DNA from: Strigamia acuminata
Taxonomy: Eukaryota > Arthropoda > Chilopoda > Geophilomorpha > Linotaeniidae
DNA length: 64,000 bases
Reading direction: 5' to 3'
Assembly (NCBI GenBank): GCA_949358305.1
Contig: OX442322.1
Span: forward strand, 1,612,001-1,676,000
Part shown: positions 56,663 to 64,000 of the stretch, in pieces
Layout of the letters: every line of letters starts with the position of its first letter
Numbering within the stretch: position 1 is the stretch's first letter
Position numbers and translations under genes: made by a program
Notes under the pieces: model-generated
Told to the model about the DNA's origin: nothing
Database searches by the model: none
The model's input: only the letters and a program-made list of their open reading frames with translations

Positions 56663-57583
56663 ATGAAATCGGGGTTTTACTTGAATCACCTGGGGAATAT
56701 GAAATTCTGTTCAATAGGATTCCTGTTTCCTAATTTAATGTTAAAAAAAATATTGCGTGTCCCCGACATAGATAAAAATGTAAATCAGAAAAAGAAAAAA
56801 TCAATAGAGCATATGGTGCAAACGAATATAAATATGGGTGCAATAGAGGTAGCTATAAGTAGCCGCAACAGATATGTGGTAAATAATAGCACTTCCGGTA
56901 ATTCGTTTCAACAAAAAAGAGTAACTGAAATAATAAACAGGGGGTATTCTACCTATTCAAATAGGTACAAGGAATTATTTGTCGGAAATGACTTTACATC
57001 ACTAATTTGTCCTAAGGAATGTTTCAAACTAATTACAAAAAATGTGACATCGCATGAACATCAAGCTCTGAGAAAATCAGATATTGGTTTCTTTGATTCC
57101 TGTTTTACTTGTGATGGGGAAAATGTGGGCCGTATTTTATCTCTATGTAAAAACGTTCTTGTATCCTGGCTAACAGTTTCTTCCAACGAAATAATAAAAG
57201 TGATTAATAGCCATAGCGATGAGGATATAGAATTTGGATATAAGCCTAATTTTTCTTTTGTGATGATTAATCTTGGCGATTTTTTTTTTCATTCGAGAAT
57301 GTCATTTCGCGGCAATATTATGATTCCTTTGTTGAAGATGAAATTTCTGACGATTGAAATATTACAATATGACGATTTTTTATTCATAAATTCGTGTGTA
57401 TGTATGGTGTACAAAAAATGTAAAAATGGGTTATATTATACACCTCAAGAGTTGAGCAACTTGTCTGGAGACGCGTACCTTGATTTTATAAATAATGAAA
57501 TATGTTGTTGGAGAAATGGTTCCGTGGGGCCACACACTAAATGGGCAATCCATGATTTCAGCTCAAAAATTAAAAAAGGTTAA
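56663..57583 (+). CDS. Candidate fragment of a viral RNA polymerase beta (RPB2/LEF-8-like) subunit
   Basis: 306 codons, AT-rich, no introns. Residues 146-160, SCFTCDGENVGRILS, resemble the CP..TPEG..xGL signature of RPB2-type subunits near the active-site fork, and are preceded by a Y-S-T-Y-S-N-R-Y-K segment placed like the family's SHLRR region. The rest has no clear match, and the typical later motifs (hybrid-binding and GxKxHGQKG region) are absent, so this is at most part of a subunit. Proximity to a capping-enzyme remnant supports a virus-type transcription gene set. Alternative: unrelated ORF with a chance motif. Confidence 0.35.
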   Translation: MKSGFYLNHLGNMKFCSIGFLFPNLMLKKILRVPDIDKNVNQKKKKSIEHMVQTNINMGAIEVAISSRNRYVVNNSTSGNSFQQKRVTEIINRGYSTYSNRYKELFVGNDFTSLICPKECFKLITKNVTSHEHQALRKSDIGFFDSCFTCDGENVGRILSLCKNVLVSWLTVSSNEIIKVINSHSDEDIEFGYKPNFSFVMINLGDFFFHSRMSFRGNIMIPLLKMKFLTIEILQYDDFLFINSCVCMVYKKCKNGLYYTPQELSNLSGDAYLDFINNEICCWRNGSVGPHTKWAIHDFSSKIKKG

Positions 57584-58202
57584 AATGAGGAAGTGGTTTG
57601 AGGGCGGGAGAATGGGAATGTTTAAGTTAGGTTAGGTTTAGGTTAGCCAGCATTGTTGTAGTACAAGAGTAGATATGTGAATACGCATTTAATGTGCAAT
57701 TCTTGATTTTATCCTAAAGGAGGAATTTAAAGGTATGAAGGAGGAAATGACCCGAGGCAAGGCCATGGGTGAGTGAATTAAATTATTCTGCTCTTTGAAT
57801 TAAAAGGAAGTAGGTCATTGAACTACACTTGCTTCTATCACAGCTGGTTTTTGGACAGTTACATTTTGTTGCAAGGGAAGATGGATGAATGTCGTGTGTT
57901 GGTAAAATCCCATCAAACGTAAAACCATTTTTAGGAAAGTGGAGGATAATAAAAAGTGAAAGTGAGGGTAAATTGTATGGACTTCCTACGGCAGTGGGCA
58001 TTGTTTGACATTGTTTAAAATGGTCTGGGGGCATTGGAAGTGGGGGTTAGAACAAAATTAAAAGTGGGGGTAATTTTAAACGATTTGTCTCGAGATGGTG
58101 AGTCGAATGCTATATCACACGTATGGGTCAGAGTTCGATCTTACCGTCAGGGTGTTTGATCACATGTTGGATCTGCAGTTGGTGAAATTTTGGCTGTGTC
58201 CA
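57584..58202. other. Non-coding region
   Basis: Contains the TTAGG-like tract and otherwise no supported gene. A minus-strand frame at 57783-58034 lacks any motif. Confidence 0.35.
57626..57646 (+). repeat. Short TTAGG-like tract
   Basis: GTTAGGTTAGGTTTAGGTTAG: about four degenerate units of the insect telomere repeat TTAGG inside the chromosome arm. Too short to mean a telomere. Confidence 0.6.
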
Positions 58203-58555
58203 ACACGCTTCGCTTTATTTTCTATGTTCCACGCTTCGCTTTATTTTCTATGTTCCACGCTTCGCTTTATTTTCTATGTTCCACGCTTCGCTTTATTTTC
58301 TATGTTCCACGCTTCGCTTTATTTTCTATGTTCCACGCTTCGCTTTATTTTCTATGTCCCACGCTTCGCTTTATTTTCTATGTTCCACGCTTCGCTTTAT
58401 TTTCTATGTTCCACGCTTCGCTTTATTTTCTATGTTCCACGCTTCGCTTTATTTTCTATGTTCCACGCTTCGCTTTATTTTCTATGTCCCACGCTTCGCT
58501 TTATTTTCTATGTTCCACGCTTCGCTTTATTTTCTATGTTCCACGCTTCTATGTT
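58203..58555 (+). repeat. 26-bp minisatellite, 13 full copies
   Basis: Unit CCACGCTTCGCTTTATTTTCTATGTT, nearly perfect. Units 6 and 11 share the variant TGTCCC for TGTTCC, implying expansion by five-unit (130-bp) blocks. Because 26 is not a multiple of three and the unit has no stop in any forward frame, all three frames stay open with the same 26-residue period. These are not evidence of protein. Confidence 0.95.
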
Positions 58556-59468
58556 CACTTACTTATGCATTTACATTTGCATTTATTTCTTATTTCATGT
58601 TTCCTGCATTTATATTTCCAATTTAACATTGATTCAATTTAACATTTTACAATTTTCTGAAAATAAAAAGATTTTTTAATAAAAGAGTCAATTAAATTGC
58701 TTAAAGAAAATGTTTTAATAGAAAATGTAAAATGTGTAATTCAATTCATTTTAAATAAATGTAATTCAATTCATTTTAAATAAAAAGAATTAAATTAATT
58801 TGAATTTAAAATTCTTTTAATACATTTAAAAAATTACAAATTTTTTAAATGTACTTCCTTATACATTTAATGTATAAGGAAGTACCGGTAGGTCGATGAG
58901 GCAAACCAGTTCTTTGTAAATGAATTGAATAAATGTATTAAATGTATTAAATGTATTAAATTATTTCTTATTTTATGTTTCCTGCTTCTATATTTGCAAT
59001 TTAACATTCAATCAATTTTAAATAACAATTTTAAATTAAAAAAAAAGTCAATATTGAAAAGAAAATGTAAAATATGTAATTCAATTCATTTCAAATAAAT
59101 GTATTAAATAATTTTAAATAAAAAAAGAATTAAATTCAATTTAATTTAATACATTTAATACATTTATTCAATTCATTTACAAAGAACTGGTTTGCCTCGT
59201 CGACCTATTTCCTTTTACATTAAATGTGCGTGCTTGTAATTTTTTAAATGTATTAAAAGAATTTTAAATTCAAATTAAATTTAATTCTTTTTATTTAAAA
59301 TGGTTTAATACATTTATTTGTAAATGAATTGAATTACACATTTTACATTTTCTTTAAGCAATTTAATTGACTCTTTATTTTTTAGAAAATTGTTTAAATG
59401 TTAAATTGTAAATATAAAAGCAGAAAACATGAAATAAGAAATAAATGCAAATATAAATGCATAAGTAA
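58556..59468. repeat. 0.9-kb imperfect palindrome (long inverted repeat)
   Basis: Left arm from ACTTACTTATGCATTTACAT (58554-58573), right arm ending ATAAATGCATAAGT (about 59450-59468). Inner landmarks: GAGGCAAACCAGTTCTTTG (58897-58915) pairs with CAAAGAACTGGTTTGCCTC (59178-59196). Arms are ~350-400 bases, very AT-rich, with a spacer of ~200 bases containing a further partial copy of the outer segment. No coding content. Confidence 0.75.
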
Positions 59469-59965
59469 AAAAAAAATGACAAACAGTCGAATGAAAATAT
59501 TTTCTTCTCCACTAGCAATTAAGTTTCCGCCTAAGGCTTTTTTAAAAACAAAATTAACTTTAGAGACTTTTTTTTTAAATCAAACATCTAACCACATGTA
59601 AATACAGGTTTTTTTCAATATGACTCATCTAGAAATCCTCCTCTTCCTCTTCCTCTTTTTTTATTTCATTGTTCAGTTCAGGAAATGAAATGTTTATTTT
59701 TAAAAAGAAATGAAATAATTAAATAATTGGTAGAAATTAACTCAGATGAGTCACACTGCTTTAATATATTTTCATGGACACATGCTTTGATTGAAACCAG
59801 GTGTTTATTCACATATTCATTTTTTTATTTCCAGATTTAATGTGTGAAATATAATTAGTAATTACACTCAATTAATCAAAAAACAGAAAAATTAACAATA
59901 TAACTATTATTTTAATAACTTGTCTTAATTAATTAATTAGATAATGCCGCATTATGTTTGTGTAT
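59469..59965. other. AT-rich spacer, possible acidic C-terminal exon on the minus strand
   Basis: A short minus-strand open stretch near 59627-59685 would encode a Glu-rich end (KKEEEEEDF then stop). Too short to call. Nothing else seen. Confidence 0.25.
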
Positions 59966-60358
59966 TTAACCAAATAAATGGCTTATTTCGGCCAATTCCT
60001 GGATTTCAGCTATAGTTACATTGTCATGTACGTATTTGACGTGTTCGATATTCTCACTGGAAAATCTTCCAAGTTTCTCTACTAAAGTTTGAATCTTAAT
60101 CTGGAATGCCGGTCGCCACAAAAGTAACGAATCGGTTTTCTCATCTATTGTCCCGCCATAATTGACCAATAGAAACAAGGATAAGTGTTTCAAAATTACT
60201 TTCCTTTCATCGGTAGTTTTGTTCTGTTGAAGTTCAAAGAGATACATTTCAATCCTTTTCTTTCTCAAATTGAAGTGAATATAATGATGTTGCTTATTTT
60301 TTATATACAAATTTTTTGTTACGGTTATATTTTCGATTTGACACGGACTGGAATACAC
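59966..60358 (-). CDS. Unknown 130-residue Polinton ORF
   Basis: Follows the protease gene on the same strand. Polar with a Lys-rich N-terminal half (NLYIKNKQHHYIHFNLRKKRIEMYLFELQQNK) and a helical remainder including LSLFLLVNYGG. No motif recognised. Probably the last gene of the minus-strand Polinton unit; position is the main argument. Confidence 0.4.
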   Translation of the reverse strand: MYSSPCQIENITVTKNLYIKNKQHHYIHFNLRKKRIEMYLFELQQNKTTDERKVILKHLSLFLLVNYGGTIDEKTDSLLLWRPAFQIKIQTLVEKLGRFSSENIEHVKYVHDNVTIAEIQELAEISHLFG

Positions 60359-60482
60359 ACCCGTGCATGTTTACACACTCTCTGGCATGATTTCATGCGA
60401 ATCTTCGTTAATTTCAAAATAGGTTTGTTTTAATTTCTTAAATTATTTCACGTTTTTGTTAAAAACAGATATTGGGTTTACT

Positions 60483-60902
60483 TTACAACAACTCGAAATT
60501 ATTCATACCTCGGATGATTTTAATGATTGTATTCTGCCTGAGATTAAGATTGGCGGCTAAATAGAGCGCAAAGAGACAAAACATTCCGCAAGAATCCTCT
60601 TTTGTTAACGAATACACTTCTTTTGTAGCATAATCTAGGGTAACGTCTCTTCCGACGAAATCGATGATCTCTTTAGGAGGAACGCCTCCCAAATTATCGA
60701 AGTATATGCCTCTGTCGTTGTAAAGATACAAGCTTACCCAATGGGTACCGCCACCCATCGATGGGTCTAAATTGATGACAAAGCTTTCATTCTTGCCCCG
60801 GTGATTCGCGAGCGGTTTCAAGCAATTGATGGGCAACACGTTGTTGAAATGGGCAATACGTAGTTTATTCTTCGCCCAGTTGTAAATTTCCACGTTATTC
60901 AT
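60483..60902 (-). CDS. PRO: Adenain-like cysteine protease (PRO)
   Basis: 139 residues, short but typical for Polintons. Catalytic His in GGGTHWVSLYLY (H54), Asp in IYFDNLGG (D69), nucleophile in EDSCGMFCLFAL (C105). The Gln normally found a few residues before the Cys is not obvious (SLTKEDSCG), a possible oddity. These enzymes mature virion proteins. The ATG overlaps the integrase stop (ATGA), as expected for coupled genes. Confidence 0.85.
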   Translation of the reverse strand: MNNVEIYNWAKNKLRIAHFNNVLPINCLKPLANHRGKNESFVINLDPSMGGGTHWVSLYLYNDRGIYFDNLGGVPPKEIIDFVGRDVTLDYATKEVYSLTKEDSCGMFCLFALYLAANLNLRQNTIIKIIRGMNNFELL

Positions 60903-61852
60903 TTTTTAATATCCACGAGTTCATCCACCCACGAGTTGTGCTTCTGATCGTAGCCAACCCATTTCACTAGGTATTTGAAGCTCCCATTGCTGTTTTTCTT
61001 TTTTCTAATGACTTTCTCGATCAAGTAGGGATCATCTACCCCGGTTTCAGTTCTTTGCAGTTCTTCAGAGTAAAAGGAACCTTTGATCGATTCTCCCAAA
61101 CTGTCTTTCAATTTGAAAATTGGAGGTTCATACGTCGTGTCCACTTTATCAATTGTAAAGATTTCATTAGTCCAATTTTGCAAAAACCCTTTGTCAAATA
61201 TGGATTTGGATTTGGAAATACGCACTCGGTCGCCCACTTTGAATTTAGGCTTGGACGTTGCCGGTTCGGGAAGTAATTTTAGTCTGAGCGCCTTTTCATG
61301 TTTGGGAGCCACATCTTTGGGTTTCATGTTGGTCGTACGGTGAACCGAAGAGTTATAACGGGTCATCAATTGGGGTAAGATAGTAATCCAATTCCTCGAA
61401 CCTTTCAAAGTAAAATGCCTGTACATGCGCTCTTTGAGTGTACGGTTGAACCGCTCGACCATGCTCGCTTTCAGCGGTGAGTGTGTGGAAAAATGGTTGA
61501 TGTTGAACTTCTTGACAAGTGCCTTGAAATGGGAATTGTAGAATTCTTTCCCCCAATCGGATGCCATGTTGACCGGCCCCTTATTCCCCGCTTTGACAAG
61601 CACCTTTTCAAATGCGGCGGTTACGTCTTTGCCAGTCTTTGATTTGATGGGAACCGCATACGCATATTTAGAGAACGCATCTATAACCGTTAATAAGTAT
61701 TTATAACCTTTGTTTACACGGGAAAAAGGTATCAATTCGACTAAATCGATCTGCCATAAGTCGTTGATTGCAAAAGATACAACCGGACGTCTGACGTAAT
61801 GCCTGCGTGCCGGCTTGTGTAATTTAGATACCAGTTGTTCTATGTCGGGCAT
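60899..61852 (-). CDS. INT: Polinton integrase with chromodomain (INT)
   Basis: 317 residues. RNase H-fold integrase core with D,D,E: D36 (WQIDLVEL), D99 (ASDWGKEF), E133 (SMVERFNRTLKERMY). A C-terminal SH3-like segment (FKVGDRVRISKSK) is followed by a chromodomain (LIEKVIRKK...KYLVKWVGYDQKHNSWV) that may steer integration to modified histones. The N-terminal zinc site is short or missing, so the N-terminus may be truncated or start at this ATG after a poly-A tract. Catalyses insertion of the element's linear DNA. Confidence 0.93.
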   Translation of the reverse strand: MPDIEQLVSKLHKPARRHYVRRPVVSFAINDLWQIDLVELIPFSRVNKGYKYLLTVIDAFSKYAYAVPIKSKTGKDVTAAFEKVLVKAGNKGPVNMASDWGKEFYNSHFKALVKKFNINHFSTHSPLKASMVERFNRTLKERMYRHFTLKGSRNWITILPQLMTRYNSSVHRTTNMKPKDVAPKHEKALRLKLLPEPATSKPKFKVGDRVRISKSKSIFDKGFLQNWTNEIFTIDKVDTTYEPPIFKLKDSLGESIKGSFYSEELQRTETGVDDPYLIEKVIRKKKNSNGSFKYLVKWVGYDQKHNSWVDELVDIKK

Positions 61853-62142
61853 TTTTTTTTTTTTAGTCCCATTCCCAGTTTAAGTTTGGTATTGAACGTT
61901 GCTTTGATTGCTTTGGCGACTAATTTTGTGCTTGAACTGATTGTTGGATCGGCGATGATTAAAACACACGCTTCGACCAACTTTCTGTCTGCTTCGTGTC
62001 TGGCTTCTAAGTTCTCATTTATGTAAGCAATGTTGTGCAGCTTGCACGCTTCATCCAATGGGTTAATGCCTTTATCACCTCTAGCTAAACGTTTATTCAA
62101 TTTTGTGCCTGGGCCGCAATAGTTGTACCCGGGGATATGCAT
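61840..62142 (-). CDS. Parvovirus-type phospholipase A2-like protein
   Basis: 100 residues. The calcium loop YCGPGT (residues 8-13) and catalytic helix LDEACKLHNIAY (29-40) place it with PLA2-like proteins of Polintons/adintoviruses and the parvoviral VP1 unique region, which breach endosomal membranes. The usual HD pair is HN here (H36, N37), so activity may be reduced. Residues resembling the family N-terminus (KSPTGKG...LINKLPVE) are encoded upstream of this ATG back to a stop at 62206-62208 beside a run of eleven A (sense), so the true start may have been lost through a homopolymer change. Confidence 0.78.
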   Translation of the reverse strand: MHIPGYNYCGPGTKLNKRLARGDKGINPLDEACKLHNIAYINENLEARHEADRKLVEACVLIIADPTISSSTKLVAKAIKATFNTKLKLGMGLKKKKCPT

Positions 62143-62162
62143 TTCTACCGGTAATTTATTGA

Positions 62163-62333
62163 TTAGTTTATTGAAGAGTCCTTTTCCGGTTGGAGATTTT
62201 TTTTTTTAATGAACTGATATTTTAAAATCCCACATGCGGAGCATTTGCCTCTTTTGTAGGCTCTGTTGTTCTTAGTGACTCCCATTTCCAACGTGCCGGT
62301 AGGAGTAGACTTTTTGCATTTAACGCAAAACAT
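62163..62333 (-). CDS. Small zinc-ribbon protein (DUF5679-like)
   Basis: 56 residues from ATG 62333. It begins MFCVKCKKST, continues with a TKNNRAYKRG segment and a second pair CSACG, giving a CxxC...CxxC zinc ribbon, then a Lys-rich end that runs into a poly-A tract. Matches the small Cys4 proteins common next to the ATPase in Polintons and other eukaryotic DNA viruses. Exact role unknown. Confidence 0.65.
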   Translation of the reverse strand: MFCVKCKKSTPTGTLEMGVTKNNRAYKRGKCSACGILKYQFIKKKNLQPEKDSSIN

Positions 62334-62368
62334 GTTTGTCTTCTTTTTTTATTACGGGAATATAAAAA

Positions 62369-63046
62369 ATGAATGTCATAAATTTTGACACGGGGCGTTT
62401 GGACAAATGTGATAAGTCGATTTTGCCGAAAAACATAAGATGCATCATGTGTGGCCCGGCCGAATGTGGGAAAACGAATCTGTTGCTAAACTTCCTGCAT
62501 TGGCTATGGTTCGACAAGCTGATGGTGTTTTCTAAAACTTTATTTCAACCAAAATACGAACGGTTAAGAGAGTTGTTTGAGGATCTAGAATCGGAATTGG
62601 GCGAACAGGTAGCTCATTTCTTCCCGAGCAACGAAGATGTACCGTCTCCCGAACAACTTTTTGATAAAAATGTGAACAAGTCTATTTTTGTGTTTGACGA
62701 TGTGATGACCGACAAACAACATAATATTGAGAAATATTTTGCCCAGGGCCGTCATAGTAACGTAGATTGCTTTTACTTGTGCCAGACTTATAGCCGGATC
62801 CCAAAACAGGTGATAAGAGACAATGCCAATTTAATAATCATGTTCAGACAAGATGAAAGAAACATGAAACACGTTTTTGACAACCATGTTGGAACGGACA
62901 TGACGTACGTTCGATTCAGAGACGTATGCAAGTCGTGTTGGGATGATGATACGTTCGGCTTTCTCACGATTAACAAGACCAAGTCTATGTCGAGCGGGAG
63001 ATATAAAAATAAATTTTACCCATTTTTAAAAAATGAACATGAATAA
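62369..63046 (+). CDS. ATP: FtsK/HerA-type genome packaging ATPase (ATP)
   Basis: 225 residues, full length for Polintons. Walker A GPAECGKTN (29-37), Walker B SIFVFDDV (105-112), and a LCQTYSRIPKQVIRDNANLIIMF segment with the sensor and arginine positions usual in the family. Pumps DNA into preformed capsids. Head of the plus-strand unit; its stop overlaps the start of the next gene. Confidence 0.93.
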   Translation: MNVINFDTGRLDKCDKSILPKNIRCIMCGPAECGKTNLLLNFLHWLWFDKLMVFSKTLFQPKYERLRELFEDLESELGEQVAHFFPSNEDVPSPEQLFDKNVNKSIFVFDDVMTDKQHNIEKYFAQGRHSNVDCFYLCQTYSRIPKQVIRDNANLIIMFRQDERNMKHVFDNHVGTDMTYVRFRDVCKSCWDDDTFGFLTINKTKSMSSGRYKNKFYPFLKNEHE

Positions 63047-64000
63047 ACAACAGCGTGGAAATTACGAGAAATTAAAACAGAGCTTGAAAAAAAAGTTTCT
63101 GCAAGATAAGTTAAACAGAGGATCCGAAGATGAAGCGCTCGATGCATTCTTCAAACCGGTTACTACAGCATTGCATAGCCTGCCGCAGCAGTAGCAGGTA
63201 TCTCCACCCCAACCCATGTCTTTCAAACCGTCACCTTTTACTACCGTTAAAAGCGAGCCTAAGAAGACAATGTCAAAAATAGATATAGAGACACCCGTCA
63301 GAAATTGGGAAAATGCATCCATTAAAAGACAGTTCTTACGCCAAAGCTTGTCCTCTAGTCATCGTGGAACTCCTCAAAGTTTAGTTGATCACGATGAAGA
63401 GAACAATACATCACTTCGAAGTGTGGAAGAAGAAGAAGCAAATCTTAGTGACGATGCTGATGCTGTTTCTGATAAATATCGCACGGAAATACGTAGAAGT
63501 CTCGAATGGAAAAAGAAAGAAACAGATCCGGAAGACACGTATCTGCAATCTTTTATAAGTTATTATGCTGCAAATGCGGGTAATATAGACTGTGTGTTTG
63601 GAATCAGATTTGATACTAAAGACTTAAAATTTAAAATAGGAGTCGAAGAAGTTACATTAATCCCGGAACATATTTCTATAAGAAATAAAATATATAGATT
63701 CGATAAAGAATTAAAGGATTTCCTCTTGAACAAAATTCCAGCATTGGATCCATATCAGAATCAGAAGGCATTAAATAATTATGCCGACATTCTAATCAAA
63801 ACTAAAGCATTATTTAGTCGTCATGATCCAGCAACTAATAGGCCAAAATCTTCTAAAGGAGAGAAGTATCTGAAAGTGATTAAACCAATTTGGCAACACT
63901 ACAAAAAACATCAAGCACAATATCTACAATCGGGCCAAGGCATTATGAAAACGTTTCGTCCGCACAACTCCGTAGACTACAAGTATTACAATAACCCGGA
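63039..64000 (+). pseudogene. Polinton gene of unknown function, one in-frame TAG, truncated by the window edge
   Basis: ATG 63039 overlaps the ATPase stop. After 51 codons a TAG (63192-63194) interrupts a Gln-rich run (CAG CAG TAG CAG), a likely single-base CAG-to-TAG change. The same frame then stays open for more than 265 codons to the window edge. The C-terminal part has a Y-Y...F-G-I-R-F-D...I-G...V-T-L-I pattern and a later KIPALDPYQNQ...NNYADILIKTKA segment that I recall from uncharacterised Polinton ORFs. Translation could restart at the downstream ATG near 63213. Function unknown. Confidence 0.6.

Larger units (their letters stand above)
59966..64000. mobile_element. Maverick/Polinton (adintovirus-like) element, left part, continuing beyond the window
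   Basis: The combination of adenain-like protease, retroviral-type integrase with chromodomain, PLA2-like protein, zinc-ribbon protein and FtsK/HerA packaging ATPase is diagnostic. Genes are compact: INT/PRO overlap by 4 bases and PLA2/INT by 13, and two divergent transcription units start 35 bases apart (62334-62368). No polymerase B or capsid gene lies in the window, and no terminal repeat has been identified with certainty. Confidence 0.88.

Noticed and set aside
57626-57646. Possible telomere or telomere-directed insertion
   Set aside because: Only about four degenerate TTAGG-like units, with unrelated DNA on both sides.
58095-58679. Three overlapping long ORFs (116-194 codons) with hydrophobic repeats
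   Set aside because: They are the three reading frames of one 26-bp satellite with no internal stop; no independent coding evidence.

Overview
The window looks like a transposon-rich, AT-rich stretch of an arthropod (probably insect) nuclear genome. The evidence is a spliced host-type BEN-domain gene at the left edge, Ty3/gypsy and Ty1/copia retrotransposons with tRNA primer sites, MITE-like foldback elements, a short TTAGG-like tract and a Maverick/Polinton. There is no bacterial operon structure, CRISPR array, rRNA or tRNA gene that I can support.

Layout. 0.3-1.8 kb: three exons of a BEN-domain gene (+). 3.0-11.3, 25.7-29.4, 33.5-35.6 and 54.9-57.6 kb: pieces of an AT-rich, mostly intronless, virus-like gene block. 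It holds a decayed mRNA capping enzyme (KLDG motif I, DGVI motif IV, a KLKP...TIDL motif V and an upstream triphosphatase-like segment), a candidate RNA polymerase beta-like fragment, a tandem paralog pair with an exchanged coiled-coil centre, several unknown ORFs and a very large zinc-finger tyrosine recombinase. Two full-length copies of one unusual Ty3/gypsy family cut this block apart. Copy A (minus strand, 11272-25657, TSD AGCT) lies in the capping-enzyme gene. Copy B (plus strand, 35617-54903, TSD TACA) lies in the recombinase gene. A Ty1/copia element (37343-42351, TSD GTGGA) sits inside copy B at its primer-binding site, so the nesting is three deep. In both hosts the reading frame on the two sides of the insertion agrees once the element and one TSD are disregarded.

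The gypsy family has 1.7 kb LTRs, a candidate tRNA-Gln primer site, a CCHC gag, a canonical A AAA AAC -1 frameshift signal with a GC stem, and a complete PR-RT-RH-IN pol. It also has an extra third ORF (about 505 codons, zinc-ribbon-like, not envelope-like) downstream of pol, preceded by a splice-acceptor-like sequence. Copy A has a broken gag and intact pol and ORF3. Copy B has intact gag and ORF3 and two stops in pol. A separate copia remnant (29.6-32.2 kb) has lost protease and integrase, and next to it are Harbinger-like exon remnants.

58.2-59.5 kb: a 26-bp tandem repeat open in all three forward frames, then a 0.9-kb imperfect palindrome. 60-64 kb: part of a Maverick/Polinton that continues past the right edge, with adenain-like protease, chromodomain integrase, PLA2-like protein, zinc-ribbon protein and packaging ATPase tightly packed with overlaps, and a further gene carrying one in-frame stop.
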